64,000 nt of DNA, taken from positions 9,996,001 through 10,060,000 of the forward strand of contig JAJNNQ010000027.1 of assembly GCA_027886175.1 (NCBI GenBank). Direction: 5' to 3'. The notes below the pieces were generated by a model, which was given only the letters and a program-made list of their open reading frames with translations, did no database searches and was not told where the DNA came from. The position numbers were made by a program, and so were the translations under genes. Of this stretch, positions 38,501 through 52,100 are shown piece by piece (the stretch's first letter is position 1; each line of letters starts with the position of its first letter). Source of the DNA: Phylloscopus collybita (Eukaryota > Chordata > Aves > Passeriformes > Phylloscopidae).

Positions 38501-41500
38501 GCTGAAATTCCTCACAAATTAGGATATCTCCCTGATGGAATCTTCCACCAGGTGGAAGTATGTCTGCCCTTATAGTGCCAAAGTCCTCCTAAAAACTGAC
38601 ATCAGGAACGTGGGGTGGAGACTTTGGTTTCCCAAGGAAATTGGCCACCGTTCGTGTATAATGCTGTCTGTTTGCCACTGGGCTTCTGCCTGCTGAAATT
38701 CCAAAGATATTTGGAAATCTCTCCGATGCAATCAACCACCTGACAGAAGTTTATCTGCCCCTGTAGTGCCAAAGGCCTCTTAAACACTGACATCCGGAAC
38801 CCGGAGTGGAGACTTTGGTTTCCCATGGAAATGGGCCAGCGTTCGTTCCTAATGCTGTCTGCCTGCCACTGGGTTTCTTCCAACTAAAATTCCACTAAAA
38901 TTCCACAGAAATAAGGATATCTCCCAAGTGCAATCTACAACCAGATGGAAGAATCTCTCCCCCTGTAGTACCAAAGCTCTCCTAAGAAACTGACATCAGA
39001 AACCAGGGGTGGAGACTTTGTTTTCCCATGGAAATGGGCCAGCGATCGTGTCTAATGCTATCTGCCTGCCACTGGGCTTATGGCTACTGAAATTACATAC
39101 AAATGAGGATATCACCCAGATGCAATATGCCACCAGTTGCAAGTTTGTCTGCTCTTGTAGTGCCAAAGGCATCCTAAAAACGGACATCAGGAACGTGGGG
39201 TGGAGACTTTGTTTTCCCCTGGAAAACGGCCACTATTCATGTCTAATTCTGTGTGCCTGCAGCTGGGATTCTGCGTACTAAAATTCCTCTAAAATTCTAT
39301 ACAAATGGGAATATTTCCCAGGTGCAATCCTCCCCCAGTTTGAAGTTTCTCTGGCCTTGTAGTGCCAAAGGGCTCCTATAAACTGACATCTGAAACATAG
39401 GATGGATAATTTGGTTTCCCATGGAAAAGGGCCACTGTTCATGCCTAATGCTGTCTGCCTGCCACTGGGCGTATGACTGCTAAAATTCCATACAAATGAG
39501 GATATCTCGCAGATGCAATTTACCACGAGATGGAATTTTGTCTGCCCTTGTAGTGGCGAAAGCCCCCTAAAAAACTGACATCAGAAACCAGGCGTAGAGA
39601 CTTTGGTTTCCCATGGAAAAGGACCACCGTTCGTATCTAATGCTGTCTGCCTGGCACTGTGGTGATGACTGCTGAAGTTCCATACAAATAAGGATATCTC
39701 CCAGGTGCAATCTACCACCAGGTGGAACTTTGTCTGCCCTCGTAGTGCCAAAGGCCTCCAAAAAACTGACATCAGGAACGTGAGGTAGAGACTTTGGTTT
39801 CCCATGGAAAAGGTCCACCGTTCGTTTCTAATGCTGTCTGCCTGGCTTTCAGATTATGAGTGCTGAACTTCCATACAAATGAGGATATCTCCCAGGTGCA
39901 ATCTACCACCAGATGGATGTTTGTCTGCCCTTGTAGTGCCAAAGGCCTCCTAAAAACTGACATCAGGAACGTGGGGTGAAGACTTTGGTTTCCCATGGAA
40001 AAGGGCCACCGTTTGTGTCTAATGCTATGTGGCTGCCACTGGGCTTATGCCTAGTAAAATTCCATACAAATGAGGATATTTCCCAGATGGAATCTACCAC
40101 CACTTGAAAGTTTGTCTGCCCTTGTAATGCCAACGGCCTCCTACAAACTGACATCAGGAATCTGGAGAGGATGCTTTGGTTTCCCATGGAATAGGGCCAC
40201 CCTTTGTGTTTAATGCTGTCTCTTTGTGACTGGGATTATGACTACTGAAATTACATACAAATGAGGATATCTCCCAGATGCAATATGCCAACAGATGGAA
40301 GTTTGTCTGCTCTTGCAGTGCCAAAGGTCTCGTTCAAAGTGATATCTGGAACCTGGCCTGGAACTTTGGTTTCCTATGGAAAAGGCCCACCGTTCGTCTT
40401 TAATGCTGTCGGTCTGCAACTGGGCTTCTGAGTACTAAAATTCCACTAAAATTCCATACAAATGAGGACTTCTCCAAGGTGCAATCTACCACCAGTTGGA
40501 AGTTTTTCTGCCCTTGTAGTGCCAAAGGCCTCCTAAAAACTGACATCAGGAACGTGAGGTGGAGACTTTGGTTTCCCAAGGAAATTGGCCACAGTTCGTG
40601 TCTAATGCTGTCTGCCTGCCACTGGGCTTCTGCCTGCTGAAATTCCAAAGATATTTGGAAATCTCTCCGATGCAATCAACCACCTGACGGAAGTTTGTCT
40701 GCCCCTGTGGTGCCAAATGCCTCCTAAAAACTGACATCAGGAACCTGGAGTGGAGACTTTGGTTTCCCATGGAAATGGGCCAGCGTTCCTGTCCAATGCT
40801 GTCTGCCTGCACTGTGGTTATGACTGAAGGAATTCCATACAAAAGAGGATATCTCCCAGGTGCAATCTACACCAGGTGGAAGTTTGTCAGCCCTTGTAGT
40901 GCCAAAGGCTACCTAGAAACTGACATCCGGAACGTGGGGTGGACACTTTGGTTTCCCAAGGAAATGGGCCACCGTTCGTGTCTAATGCTGTCTGCCTGCC
41001 ACTGGGCTTATGGCTACTGAAATTACATACAAATGAGGATATCTCCCAGATTCAATATGCCACCAGATGGAAGTTTGTCTGCTCTTGTAGTGCCAAAGGC
41101 CTCCTAGAAACGGACATCAGGAACGTAGGGTGGAGACTTTGGTTTCCCATGGAAATGGGGCACCGTTTGTGTCTAATGCTCTGTGCTTGCCACTGGGCTT
41201 ATGCCTAGTAAAATTCCATACAAATGGGATATCTCCCAGATGGAATTTACCATCAGATGGAAGTTTGTCTGCCCTTGTAATGGCACAGGCCTCCTACAAA
41301 CTGACATCAGAAACCAGGGGTGGAGATTTTCGTTTCCCATTGAAAAGGGCCACCGTTCGTGTCTAATGGTGTCTGCCTGCCACTGGGGTTATGCCTGCTG
41401 AAATTCCTCACAAATGAGGATATCTCCCTGATGGAATCTACCACCAGTTGGAAGTATGTTTGCCCTTATAGTGCCAAACTCCTCGTAAAAACTGAAATGA

Positions 41501-44500
41501 GGAATGTGGGTTGGAGACTTTGGTTTCCCAAGGAAATTGGCCATAGTTCGTGTCTAATGCTGTCTGTTTGCCACTGGGCTTCTGCCTGCTGAAATTCCAA
41601 AATATTTGGTAATCTCTCCGATGCAATCAACCACCTGACGGAAGTTTATCTGCCCCTGTAGTGCCAAAGGCCTCCTAAAAACTGACCTTAGGAATCTGGA
41701 TTGGAGACATTGGTTTCCCATGGAAATGGGCCAGCGTTCCTGTCTAATGCTGTCTGCCTGGCACTGTGGTTATGGCTGCTGAAATTCTATACAAATGAGG
41801 ATATCTCCCAGGTGCAATCTACCACCAGGTGGAAGTATGTCTGCACTTGTAGTGGCAAAGGCCTCCTAGAAACAGACATCAGGAACGTGGGGTGGAGACT
41901 TTGGTTTCCCATGGAAATGGGCCACCGTTAGTGTTTAATGCTGTCTACATGCCACTGGGCTTCTGCCTACTTTAATTCCACTAAAATTCCATACAAAGGA
42001 GGATATCTCCAAGATGCAATATGCCACCAGTTGGACGTTTGTCTGTTCTTGTAGTGCAAAATGCCTCCTAAAAACTATCATCAGGAACCAGGCGTGGAGA
42101 CTTTGGTTTCCCATGGAAAAGGACCTCCGTTCGTATCTAATGCTGTCTGCCTGGCATTGTGGTTATGAGTGCTGAAGTTCCATAAAAATGAGGATATCTC
42201 CCAGGTGCAATCTACCACCAGGTAGATGTTCATCTGCCCTTATAGTGCTAAACACGTCCTAAAAACTGACATCAGGAACGTGGGTTGGAGACTTTGGTTT
42301 CCCATGGAAAAGGGGCACCTTTTGTGTCTAATGCTATGTGCCTGCCACTGGGCTTATGCCGGGTAAAATTCCATACAAATGCGGATATCTCCCAGGTGGA
42401 ATTTACCATCAGGTGGAAGTTTGTCTGCCCTTGTAGTGGCAAAGGCCTCCTAATAATCTGACATCAGGAACCAGGGGTGGAGATTTTTTTTTCCAATTGA
42501 AAAGGGCCAGCGTTCGTGTCTAATGCTGTCTGCCTGCCACTGATCTTCTGCCTGCTGAAATTCCAAAGATAGTTGGAAATCTCTCCGATGCAATCAACCA
42601 CCTGACGGAAGTTTATCGGCCCCTGTAGTGCCAAAGGCCTCCTAAAAACTGACATCCGGAACCTGGATTGGAGACTTTGGTTTCCCATGGAAATGGGCCA
42701 GCGTTCTTGTCTAATGCTGTCTGCCTGGCACTGTGGTGATGACTGCTGAAGTTCCATACAAATGAGGATATCTCCCAGGTGCAATCTACCACCAAGTGGA
42801 AGTTTGTCTGCCCTTGTAGTGCCAATGGCCTCCTAGAAACGGACATCAGGAACGTGGGGTGGAGACTTTGGTTTCCCATGGAAATGGGCCACCGTTCGTG
42901 TCTAATGCTGTCTGCCTGCCACTTGGTTTCTTCCTATTAATATTCCACTAAAATTCCATAGAAATAAGTATATATCCCAGGTGCAATCTACAACCAGATG
43001 GAAGATACTCTCCCCTTGTTGTACCAAAGCCCTCCTAAAAAACTGACATCAGGAACCATGGGTGGAGACTTTGATTTCCCATGGAAAAGGACCAGCGTTC
43101 ATGTCTAATGCTGACTGCCTGCCAATGAGCTTCTGCCTTCTGAAATTCCAAAAAAAATTGGAAATCTCTCTAATGTAATCAACCACCTGACGGAAGTTTG
43201 TCTGCCCCTGTAGTGCCAAAGGCCTCCTACAAATTTACATGAGGAGCCTGGAGTGGAGACTTTGGTTTCCCATTGAAAAAGGCCAGCGTTCGTGTCTAAT
43301 GCTGTCTGCCCGCCACAGGTTTGTGGCTACTGAAATTACATACAAATGAGGATATCTCCCAGATTCAATATGCCACCAGTTGGAACTTTGTCTGCTCTTG
43401 TAGTGCAAAAGGCCTCCTATAACTGACATCAGGAACCTGGCCTGGAGACGTTGTTTTCCCCTGGAAAAGGGCCACTATTCATGTCTAATTCTGTCTGCCT
43501 GCCGCTGGGGTTCTGCGTACTAAAATTGCTCTAAAATTCTATACAAATGAGAATATCTCGCAGGTGCAATCTACCACCAGGTGGAAGTTTGTCCGCCCTT
43601 GTAGTGCCAAAGGCCTCCTAGAAAGGGACATCAGGAACGCGGGGTGGAGACTTTGGTTTCCCATACAAATGGGCCACCGTTTGTGTCTAATGCTGTCTTC
43701 CTGCCACTGGGCTTCTTCCTACTAAAATTCCACTAAAATTCCATAGAAATGAGAATATCTCCCAGGTGCAATCTACAACCAGATGGAAGTTTCTCTGCCC
43801 TTATATTGGAAAAAGCCTCCTATAAAGTGACATCAGCAACGTGGGGTGGAGATTTTGTTTCCCATAAAAAAGGGCCATCGTTCGTGTCTAATGCTCTCTG
43901 CCTGCCACTGGCGTTATGCCTGCTGAAATTCCACTAAAATGAGGATATCTCCCAGATGGAATCTCCCACCACTTGGAAGTTTGTCTGCCCTTTTAGTGCC
44001 AAAGTCCTCCTAAAAACTGGCATCAGGAACATGGGGTGGAGACTTTGGTTTCCCAAGGCAATGGGCTACCGTTCTTGTCTAATGCTGTTTGCCTTCCAAT
44101 GGGCTTCTGCCTGCTGAAATCCAAAAAAAATTTTGAAATCTCTCCAATGCAATCAACAACCTGACGGAAATTTTTCTGCCCTTGAAGTGCCAAAGGCCTC
44201 CTAAAAACTGACATCAGGAACCTGGAGTGGAGACTTTGGTTTCCCATGGAAATGGGCCACTATTCATGTCTAATTCCTTCTGCCTGCCGCTGGGATTCTG
44301 CCTACTAAAATTCCACTAAAATTCCATACAAATTAGAATAACTCCCAGGTGCAATCAAACACCAGATGGAAGTTTCTCTGCCCTTGTGTTTCCAAAGGCC
44401 TCCTACAAACTGCCATCAGGAACCTAGGGTGGAGACTTTGGTTTGCCATGAAAAAATGACCACCATTCCTGTCTAATGCTGTCTGCCTAGCAATGTGGTT

Positions 44501-45510
44501 ATGACTGCTGAAGTTCCATACAAATGAGGATATCTCCCAGGTGCAATCTACCACCAGGTGGAAGTTTGTCTGCTCTCGTAGTGCCAAAGGCCTCCTAAAA
44601 ACTGACATCAGGAACGTGGGGTGGAGAGTTTGTTTTCCCATGGATATAGGCCACCGTTTGTGTCTAATGCTGTCTGCCTGCCACTGGGCTTATGCCTAGT
44701 AAAATCCCATACAAATGAGGATATCTCAGAGACGGAGTCTACCACCAGTTGAAAATTTGTCTGCCCTTGTAATGCCAACGGCCTCCTACAAACTGACATC
44801 AGGAATCTGGAGAGGACGCTTTGGTTTCCCATGGAAACGGCACCCTTGGTGTTTAATGCTGTCTCCTTGCCACTGGGCTTATGACTACTGAAATTACATA
44901 CAAATGAGGATATCTCCCAGATGCAATATGCCACCAGATGGAAGTTTGTCAACTCTTGCAGTGCCAAAGGCCTCCTTCAAACTGACATTCGGAACGTGGC
45001 CTGGAGACTTTGGTTTCCTATGGAAAAGGCCCACCGTTCATGTTTAATGCTGTCTGTCTGCAATTGGGTTTCTGAGTACTAAAATACCACTAAAACCCCA
45101 TACAAATGAGGATATCTCCCAAATGCATATTCCCAGTGGCAGGCAGACAGCATTAGACACGAACAGTGGCCCTTTTCCATGGAAAAACCAATGATCCATC
45201 CTATGTTCCTGATGTCAGTTTGAAGGGGGCCTTTGGCACTACAAGGGCTGAAAAACTCCCTTCTGGCGGTAGATTGCACCTCGGAGATGTCCTCATTTGT
45301 ATGGAATTTTTGTGGAATTTTAGTACTCAGTAGACAAGTGGGAGACAGACAGCATTAAACAAGAACGGTGGGCTTTTACCATAGGACACCAAAATCTCCA
45401 GGCCAGGTTCCGGATATCAGATTGAAGGAGGCCTTTGGCACTGCAAGAGCAGACAAACTTCCATCTGGTGGCATATTTCATCTGGGAGATATCCTCATTT
45501 GTATGGAACT
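35560..45510. repeat. Left arm of a large imperfect palindrome
   Basis: The reverse complement of this segment matches ~48750-56975 monomer by monomer, including rare monomer variants and two satellite inversion junctions. Coordinate sums of matched points are 92535 (outer), 92524, 92918, 93108, 92724, 93296 and 94260 (inner). The steps are roughly whole multiples of a monomer, which indicates monomer gains and losses in both arms. Orientation within the arm runs forward to 37330, reversed to about 45124, then forward. Arm ends are estimated by eye. Confidence 0.85.
37331..45124 (-). repeat. Satellite array, reversed block
   Basis: The same satellite read on the minus strand: CTTTGGTTTCCCATGG, GGAAGTTTGTCTGCCC, TACAAATGAGGATATCTCCC. 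The block begins at an abrupt switch (ACACCAAAG then CAGGGCTATGCCTGC) and ends at an ATGCAT, where the sequence flips back within a partial monomer. It contains long and short monomers and many private variants, some with A-rich runs (near 43150 and 44130). No gene seen. Confidence 0.96.
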
Positions 45511-46752
45511 TCAGCAGGCAGAAGCTCAGCGGCAGGCAGGCAGCATTAGACACGAACAGTCGACCTTTTCCATGGGAAACCAAAGTCTCCACCCCACGTT
45601 CCTGATGTCCGTTTCTAGGAGGCTGTTGGAACTTCAAGGGCAGACAAACTTCCCTCTGGTGGTAGATTGCACCTGGGAGATATCCTCATTTGTATGGAAC
45701 TTCAGCAGTCATAAACACAGTGCCAGGCAGACAGCATTAGACACGAACTGTGGTCCTTTTCCATGGAAACCAAAGTCTCCACACCACGTTCCCGATGTCA
45801 GGTTTTAGGAGGCCTTTGGCAGTACATAGGAAGAAAAATTTCCGTCTGGTGGTTGATTGCATCGGGGACATATCCTCATTTGTATGGAATTTCAGCTGGT
45901 AGAAGCCCAGTGCCAGGGAGACAGCATTAGAAACGAACGGTGGCCCTTTTCCATGGGAAACCAAAATTTCCAACCCAGGCTTTTGATGTCAGTTTTTACG
46001 AGGCCTTTGGCAATAAAAGGGTAGACAAACTTCCATCTGGTGGGAAATTGCATTTGGGAGATATCCTCATTTGTAAGGAATTTTAGTAGGCATAAATTCC
46101 CAGTGGCAGGCAGTAGCATTAGACACGAACGGTGGCCCTTTTCAATGGAAAAACAAATTATCCATCCTATGTTCCTGATGTCAGTTTGAAGGAGGCCTTT
46201 GGCACTAAAAGGACAGACAAACTTCCATCTGGCTATAGATTGCAGCTCAGACATTTCCTCGTTTGTATGGAATTTTAGTGGAATTTTAGTACTCAGAAGC
46301 CCAGTGGCAGACAGACACCATTAAACACGAACGGTGGGCCTTTTCCATAGGAAACCAAAGTCACCAGGCCAGGTTCCGGATATCACTTTGACGGAGGCCC
46401 TTTGCATTGCAAGAGCAGAAAAACTTCCATCTGGTGGCATATTGCATTTGCGAGATACCCTCATTTGTATGTAATTTCAGTAGTCATAAGCCCAGTGGCA
46501 AGGAGACAGCATTAAACACCAAGGGTGGCCCTTTTCCATGGGAAACCAAAGCGTCCTCTCCAGATTCCTGATGTCAGTTTGTAGGAGGCCGTTGGCATTA
46601 CAAGGGCAGACAAACATTCAACTGGTGGTAGACTCCATCTGGGAGATATCCTTATTTGTATGGGATTTTACTAGGCATAAGCCCAGTGGCAGACACATAG
46701 CATTAGACACAAACGGTGGCCCATTTCCATGGGAAACCAAAGTCTCCACCCC
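45125..46752 (+). repeat. Satellite array, short forward block
   Basis: Forward-oriented monomers between the inversion junction at 45123-45128 and the GC-rich tandem repeat. Its first ~390 bases belong to the palindrome arm. The rest (about 45510-46752) has no close partner at the expected place on the other side and is part of the spacer. The satellite stops in mid-monomer after AAAGTCTCCACCCC. Confidence 0.95.
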
Positions 46753-46754
46753 TT

Positions 46755-48339
46755 GTAGGTGCTTCTGTTTTGTGTTTGCGGCCTGCAGAGAAGCCCTCGT
46801 GCTTGCTGCTGCTTCCAGCAAGCCAAAACGCTTTTGCAGCCACTTTCCTGCCTTTTCCACAACAGGATCACTGTCTAGCTGATTTACAGTTGCCTCTGCG
46901 TAGAGCAGCTAGAGGAGCAGCTGTGCCGGCTTTCCTGTGCTTCTGCATAGCAGAGCTGTCAAGAACGAGAAGCTGCGTTTTGCCGAGAAAGCAGCGCTTC
47001 GCGGAACCACAGCCAGCGGCGTCTTCGGTACAGCCGCAGCTTGTGCGGAGAAGCGAGAGAGCCGGGGAAGAACGTGGAAAGCCGAACTCGGTCGCTGCAA
47101 GCGGGTGCTGGCGAACAGCTTCTGGTCACCTTGTAGAAACTGTCCCAGCACAGTGCAGAGTCCCCGTGGCTAGTTCCTTGAAATACCTTTCCTGGCAGCA
47201 GCCCAGAGCTGTACTGAGTGCAGCAGGTGTCAGGCAGTCTCCTCTCGCCGTGTAGGTGCTTCTGTTTTGTGTTTGCAGCGTGCAGAGAAGCCCGCGTGCT
47301 TGCTGCTGCTTCCAGCAAGCCAAAACGCTTTTGCAGCCACTTTCCTGCCTTTTCCACAACAGGATCACTGTCTAGCTGATTTACAGTTGCCTCTGCGTAG
47401 AGCAGCTAGAGGAGCAGCTGTGCCGGCTTTCCTGTGCTTCTGCATAGCAGAGCTGTCAAGAACGAGAAGCTGCATTTTGCCGAGAAAGCAGCGCTTCGCG
47501 GAAGCACAGCCAGCGGTGTCTTCGGTACAGCCGCAGCTTGTGCGGAGAAGCGAAAGAGAGCCGGGGAAGAACGTGGAAAGCCGAACTCGGTCGCTGCAAG
47601 CGGGTGCTGGCGAACAGCTTCTGGTCACCTTGTAGAAACTGTCCCAGCACAGTGCAGAGTCCCCGTGGCTAGTTCCTTGAAATACCTTTCCTGGCAGCAG
47701 CCCAGAGCTGTACTGAGTGCAGCAGGTGTCAGGCCGTCTCCTCTCGCCGTGTAGGTGCTTCTGTTTTGTGTTTGCAGCGTGCAGAGAAGCCCGCGTGCTT
47801 GCTGCTGCTTCCAGCAAGCCAAAACGCTTTTGCAGCCACTTTCCTGCCTTTTCCACAACAGGGTCACTGTCTAGCTGATTTACAGTTGCCTCTGCGTAGA
47901 GCAGCTAGAGGAGCAGCTCTGCCGGCTTTCCTGTGCTTCTGCATAGCAGAGCTGTCAAGAACGAGAAGCTGCGTTTTGCCGAGAAAGCAGCGCTTCGCGG
48001 AAGCACAGCCAGCGGCGTCTTCGGTACAGCCGCAGCTTGTGCGGAGAAGCGAAAGAGAGCCGGGGAAGAACGTGGAAAGCCGAACTCGGTCGCTGCAAGC
48101 GGGTGCTGGCGAACAGCTTCTGGTCACCTTGTAGAAACTCTCCCAGCACAGTGCAGAGTCCCCGTGGCTAGTTCCTTGAAATACCTTTCCTGGCAGCAGC
48201 CCAGAGCTGTACTGAGTGCAGCAGGTGTCAGGCCGTCTCCTCTCGCCGTGTAGGTGCTTCTGTTTTGTGTTTGCAGCGTGCAGAGAAGCCCGTGTGCTTG
48301 CTGCTGCTTCCAGCAAGCCAAAACGCTTTTGCAGCCACT
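46755..48339. repeat. GC-rich tandem repeat, 497-499-bp unit, 3.2 copies
   Basis: Unrelated to the satellite. Units start with GTAGGTGCTTCTG at 46755, 47252, 47751 and 48250, giving lengths of 497, 499 and 499 bp plus a fourth copy cut at 48339 (GCAGCCACT). Copies are very similar: copy 1 lacks 2 bp near 47050 and has several private changes, and copy 2 differs from copy 3 at a few sites. The unit is GC- and CpG-rich, with many CGG, GCG and CGC triplets. Long open frames exist on both strands (up to about 179 codons plus, 163 minus), but the unit length is not a multiple of three and both strands are open. I treat them as a by-product of composition. I do not recognise the unit; it could be a fragment of another repeat or of a duplicated host exon. 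Confidence 0.93.
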
Positions 48340-49133
48340 GTGGTTAGGGCTGATGAAATTCTATACAAATGAGGATATGTCCCAGATGCAATATGCCACC
48401 CGTTGAAAGTTTGTCTCCTCTTGTAGTGCCAGAGGCCTCCTAGAAAATGACATCAGGAACCTGGGGTGGAGACTTTGGTTTCCCATGGAAATGGGCCACT
48501 ATTCCTGTGTAATTCTGTCTACCGGCCTCTGGGATTCTGCCTACTAAAATTCCATTTAAATTCCATAAAAATGAGTTTATTTCCCAGATGCAATATGCCA
48601 CCAGTTGGAAGTTTGTATCCTCTTGTGGTTCCAAAGGCCTCCTACAAACTGCCATCAGGAACCTGGGGTGGAGACTATGGTTACCCATGGAAAAGGACCA
48701 CCATTCCTGTCTAATGCTCTCTGCCTGGCACTGTGGTGATGACTGCTGAAGTTCCATACAAATGAGGATATCTCCCAGATGAAATATGCCACCAGCTGGA
48801 AGTTTGTCTGCTCTTGCAGTGCCAAAGGCCTCCTTCAATCTGATATTTGGAACCTGGCCTGGAGATTTTGGTGTCCTATGGTAAAGGCCCACCGTTCTTG
48901 TTTAATGCTGTCTGTCTCCCACTTGTCTACTGAGTACTAAAATTCCACAAAAATTCCATACAAATGAGGACATCTCCGAGGTGCAATCTACCGCCAGAAG
49001 GGAGTTTTTCAGCCCTTGTAGTGCCAAAGGCCCCCTTCAAACTGACATCAGGAACATAGGATGGATCATTGGTTTTTCCATGGAAAAGGGCCACTGTTCG
49101 TGTCTAATGCTGTCTGCCTGCCACTGGGAATAT
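48340..49133 (-). repeat. Satellite array, short reversed block
   Basis: Minus-strand monomers from the end of the GC-rich repeat to the ATGCAT junction at 49132-49137. From about 48750 onward it is the inverted partner of sequence ending near 45510. It starts in mid-monomer, and the junction shares a CCACTG with the truncated GC-rich unit. Confidence 0.94.
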
Positions 49134-52100
49134 GCATTTGGGAGATATCCTCATTTGTATGGGATTTTAGTGGTATTTTAGTACTCAGAAACCCAGTTGC
49201 AGACAGACAGCATTAAACATGAACGGTGGGCCTTTTCCATAGGAAACCAAAGTCTCCAGGCCACGTTCCGAATGTCAGTTTGAAGGAGGCCTTTGGCACT
49301 GCAAGAGTTGACAAACTTCCATCTGGTGGCATATTGCATCTGGGAGATATCCTCATTTGTATGGAATTTTAGCAGGCATATGCCCAGTGGCAGGCACACA
49401 GCATTAGTCATGAACAGTGGCCCTTTTCCATGGGAAACCAAATTATCCATCCTTTGTTTCTGATGTCAGTTTATAGGAGCCCTTTGGCACTATAAGGGCA
49501 GAAAAACTTCAAACCGGGGGTAGATTGCACCTGCAAGATATTCCCATTTGTATAGAATTTTAGAGGAATTTTAGTACGCAGAATCCCAGCGGCAGGCAGA
49601 CAGAATTAGACATGAATAGTGGCCCTTTTCCAGGGGAAAACAACGTCTCCAGGCCAGGTTCCTGATGTCAGTTTTTAGGAGGCCTTTTGCCCTACAAGAA
49701 CAGACAAACTTCCAACTGGTGGCATATTGCATCAGGGAGATATCCTCATTTGTATGGAATTTTAGTGGAATTAACGTAGGCAGAAGCCCAGTGGCAAGTA
49801 GACAGCATTAAACACCAACGGTGGCCCATTTCTATGGGAAACCAAAGTCTCCACACCATGTTCCTGTTGTCCGTTTCTAGGAGGCCTTTGGCACTACAAG
49901 AGCAGACAAACTTCCAACTGGTGGCATATTGAATCTGGGAGATATCCTCATTTCTATGTAATTTCAGTAGGCACAACCCAGTGGCGGGCAGACAGCATTA
50001 GACAGGAACGGTGGCCCTTTTCCATGGGAAACAAAAGTCTCCACTCCAGGCTCCTCATGTCAATTTGTAGGAGGCCTTTGGCACTACAGGCGCAGACAAA
50101 CTTCCGTCAGGTGGTTTATTACATCGGAGAGATTTCCAAATTTTTTTGGAATTTCAGCAGACAGAAGCTCATTGGCAGGCAGACAGCATTAGACACGAAC
50201 GCTGGTCCTTTTCCATGGGAAATCAAAGTCTACACCCATGGTTCCTGATGTCAGATTTTTAGGAGGGCATTCGTACTACAAGGGCAGAGAATCTTCCATC
50301 TGGTTGTAGATTGCACCTGGGATATATCCTTATTTCTATGGAATTTTAGTGGAATATTAATAGGAAGAAACCAAGTGGCAGGCAGACAGCATTAGACATG
50401 AACGGTGGCCCATTTCCATGGGAAACCAAAGTCTCCAACCCACGTTCCTGATGTCAGTTTTTAGGAGGTCTTTAGCACTATAAGGGCAGAAGAAAATCCA
50501 CCTGGTGGTAGATTGCACCTGGGAGATATCCTCATTTTTATGGAACTTCAGCACTCATAACCACAATGCCAGGCAGACAGCATTAGATACGAACGGTGGT
50601 CCTTTTCCATGGGAAACCAAAGTCTCCACGCCTGGTTCCTGATGTTAGTTTTTAGGAGGCATTTTGCATTACAAGAACAGACAAACTTCCAACTGGTGGC
50701 ATATTGCATCTTGGAGATATCCTCATTTGTATGGAATTTTAGTGGAATTAAAGTAGGCAGAAGCCCAGTGGCAAGTAGACAGCATTAAACACTAACGGTG
50801 GCCCATTTCCATGGGAAACCAAAGTCTCCACCCCACGTTCCTGATGTCCGTTTCTAGGAGGCCTTTGGCACTACAAGTGCAGACAAACTTCCACCTGGTG
50901 GTAGATTGCACCTGGGAGATATCCTCATTTGTATAGAATTTCATCAGCCCTAACCACAGTGCCAGGCAGACAGCATTAGAGAGGAACGCTGGCCCATTTC
51001 AATGGGAAACCAGTGTCTCCACTCCAGATTCCTAATGTCAGTTTTTAGGAGGCCTTGGGCACTACAGGGGCAGACAAACTTCCGTCAGGTGGTTTATTGC
51101 ATCGGAGAGATTTCCAAATATCTTAGGAATTTCAGCAGGCAGAAGCCCAGTGGCAAACAGACAACATTAGACACAAACTGTGGCCAATTTCCTTGGGAAA
51201 CCAAAGCCTCCACCCCACATTCCTCATTTCAGTTTTTATGAGGGGTTTGTCATTATAAGGGCAAACATACTTCCAACTGGTGGTAGATTCCATCAGGGAG
51301 ATATCCTCATTTGTGAGGAATTTCAGCAGGCATAACCCCAGTGGCAGGCAGACACCATTAGACACGAACGGTGGCCCTTTTCAATGGGAAACGAAAATCT
51401 CCACCCCTGGTTTCTGATGTCAGTTTTTTAGGAGGCCTTTGCCACTACAAGGGCAGACAAACTTCCATCTGATGGTAAATTCCATCTAGGAGATATCCCA
51501 TTTGTATGGAATTTTACTAGGCATAAGCCCAGTGGCATGCACAGAGCATTAGACACAAATGGTGCCCCATTTCCATGGGAAACCAAAGTCTCCACCCCAC
51601 GTTCCTGATGTCCGTTTCTAGGAGGCCTTTGGCACTACAAGAGCAGACAAACTTCCATCTGGTGGCATATTGAATCTGGGAGATATCCTCATTTGTATGT
51701 AATTTCAGTAGCCATAAGCCCAGTTGCAGGCAGACAGCATTAGACACGAACAGTGGTTCATTTCCTTGGGAAACCAAAGTGTCCACCCCACGTTCCGGAT
51801 GTCAGTTTCTAGGAGGCCTTTGGCACTACAAGGGCTGACAAACTTCCACCTGGTGGTAGACTGCGCCTGGGAGATATCCTCTTTTGTATGGAATTCCAGC
51901 AGTTATAACCACAGTGCCAGGCAGACAGCATTAGACAGGAACGCAGGCCCATTTCCATGGGAAACCAATGTCTCCACTCCAGGTTCCTGATGTCAGTTTT
52001 TAGGAGGCATTTGGCACTACAGGGGCAGACAAACTTCCGTCAGGTGGTTGATTGCATCGGAGAGATTTCCAAATATCTTTGGAATTTCAGCAGGCAGAAG

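Noticed and set aside
46716..48316. Long open frames (up to ~179 codons plus strand, ~163 minus strand) in the GC-rich repeat
   Set aside because: Both strands are open because the sequence is GC-rich. The 497/499-bp unit breaks the frame between copies, the first frame starts in satellite, and no known domain is recognisable.
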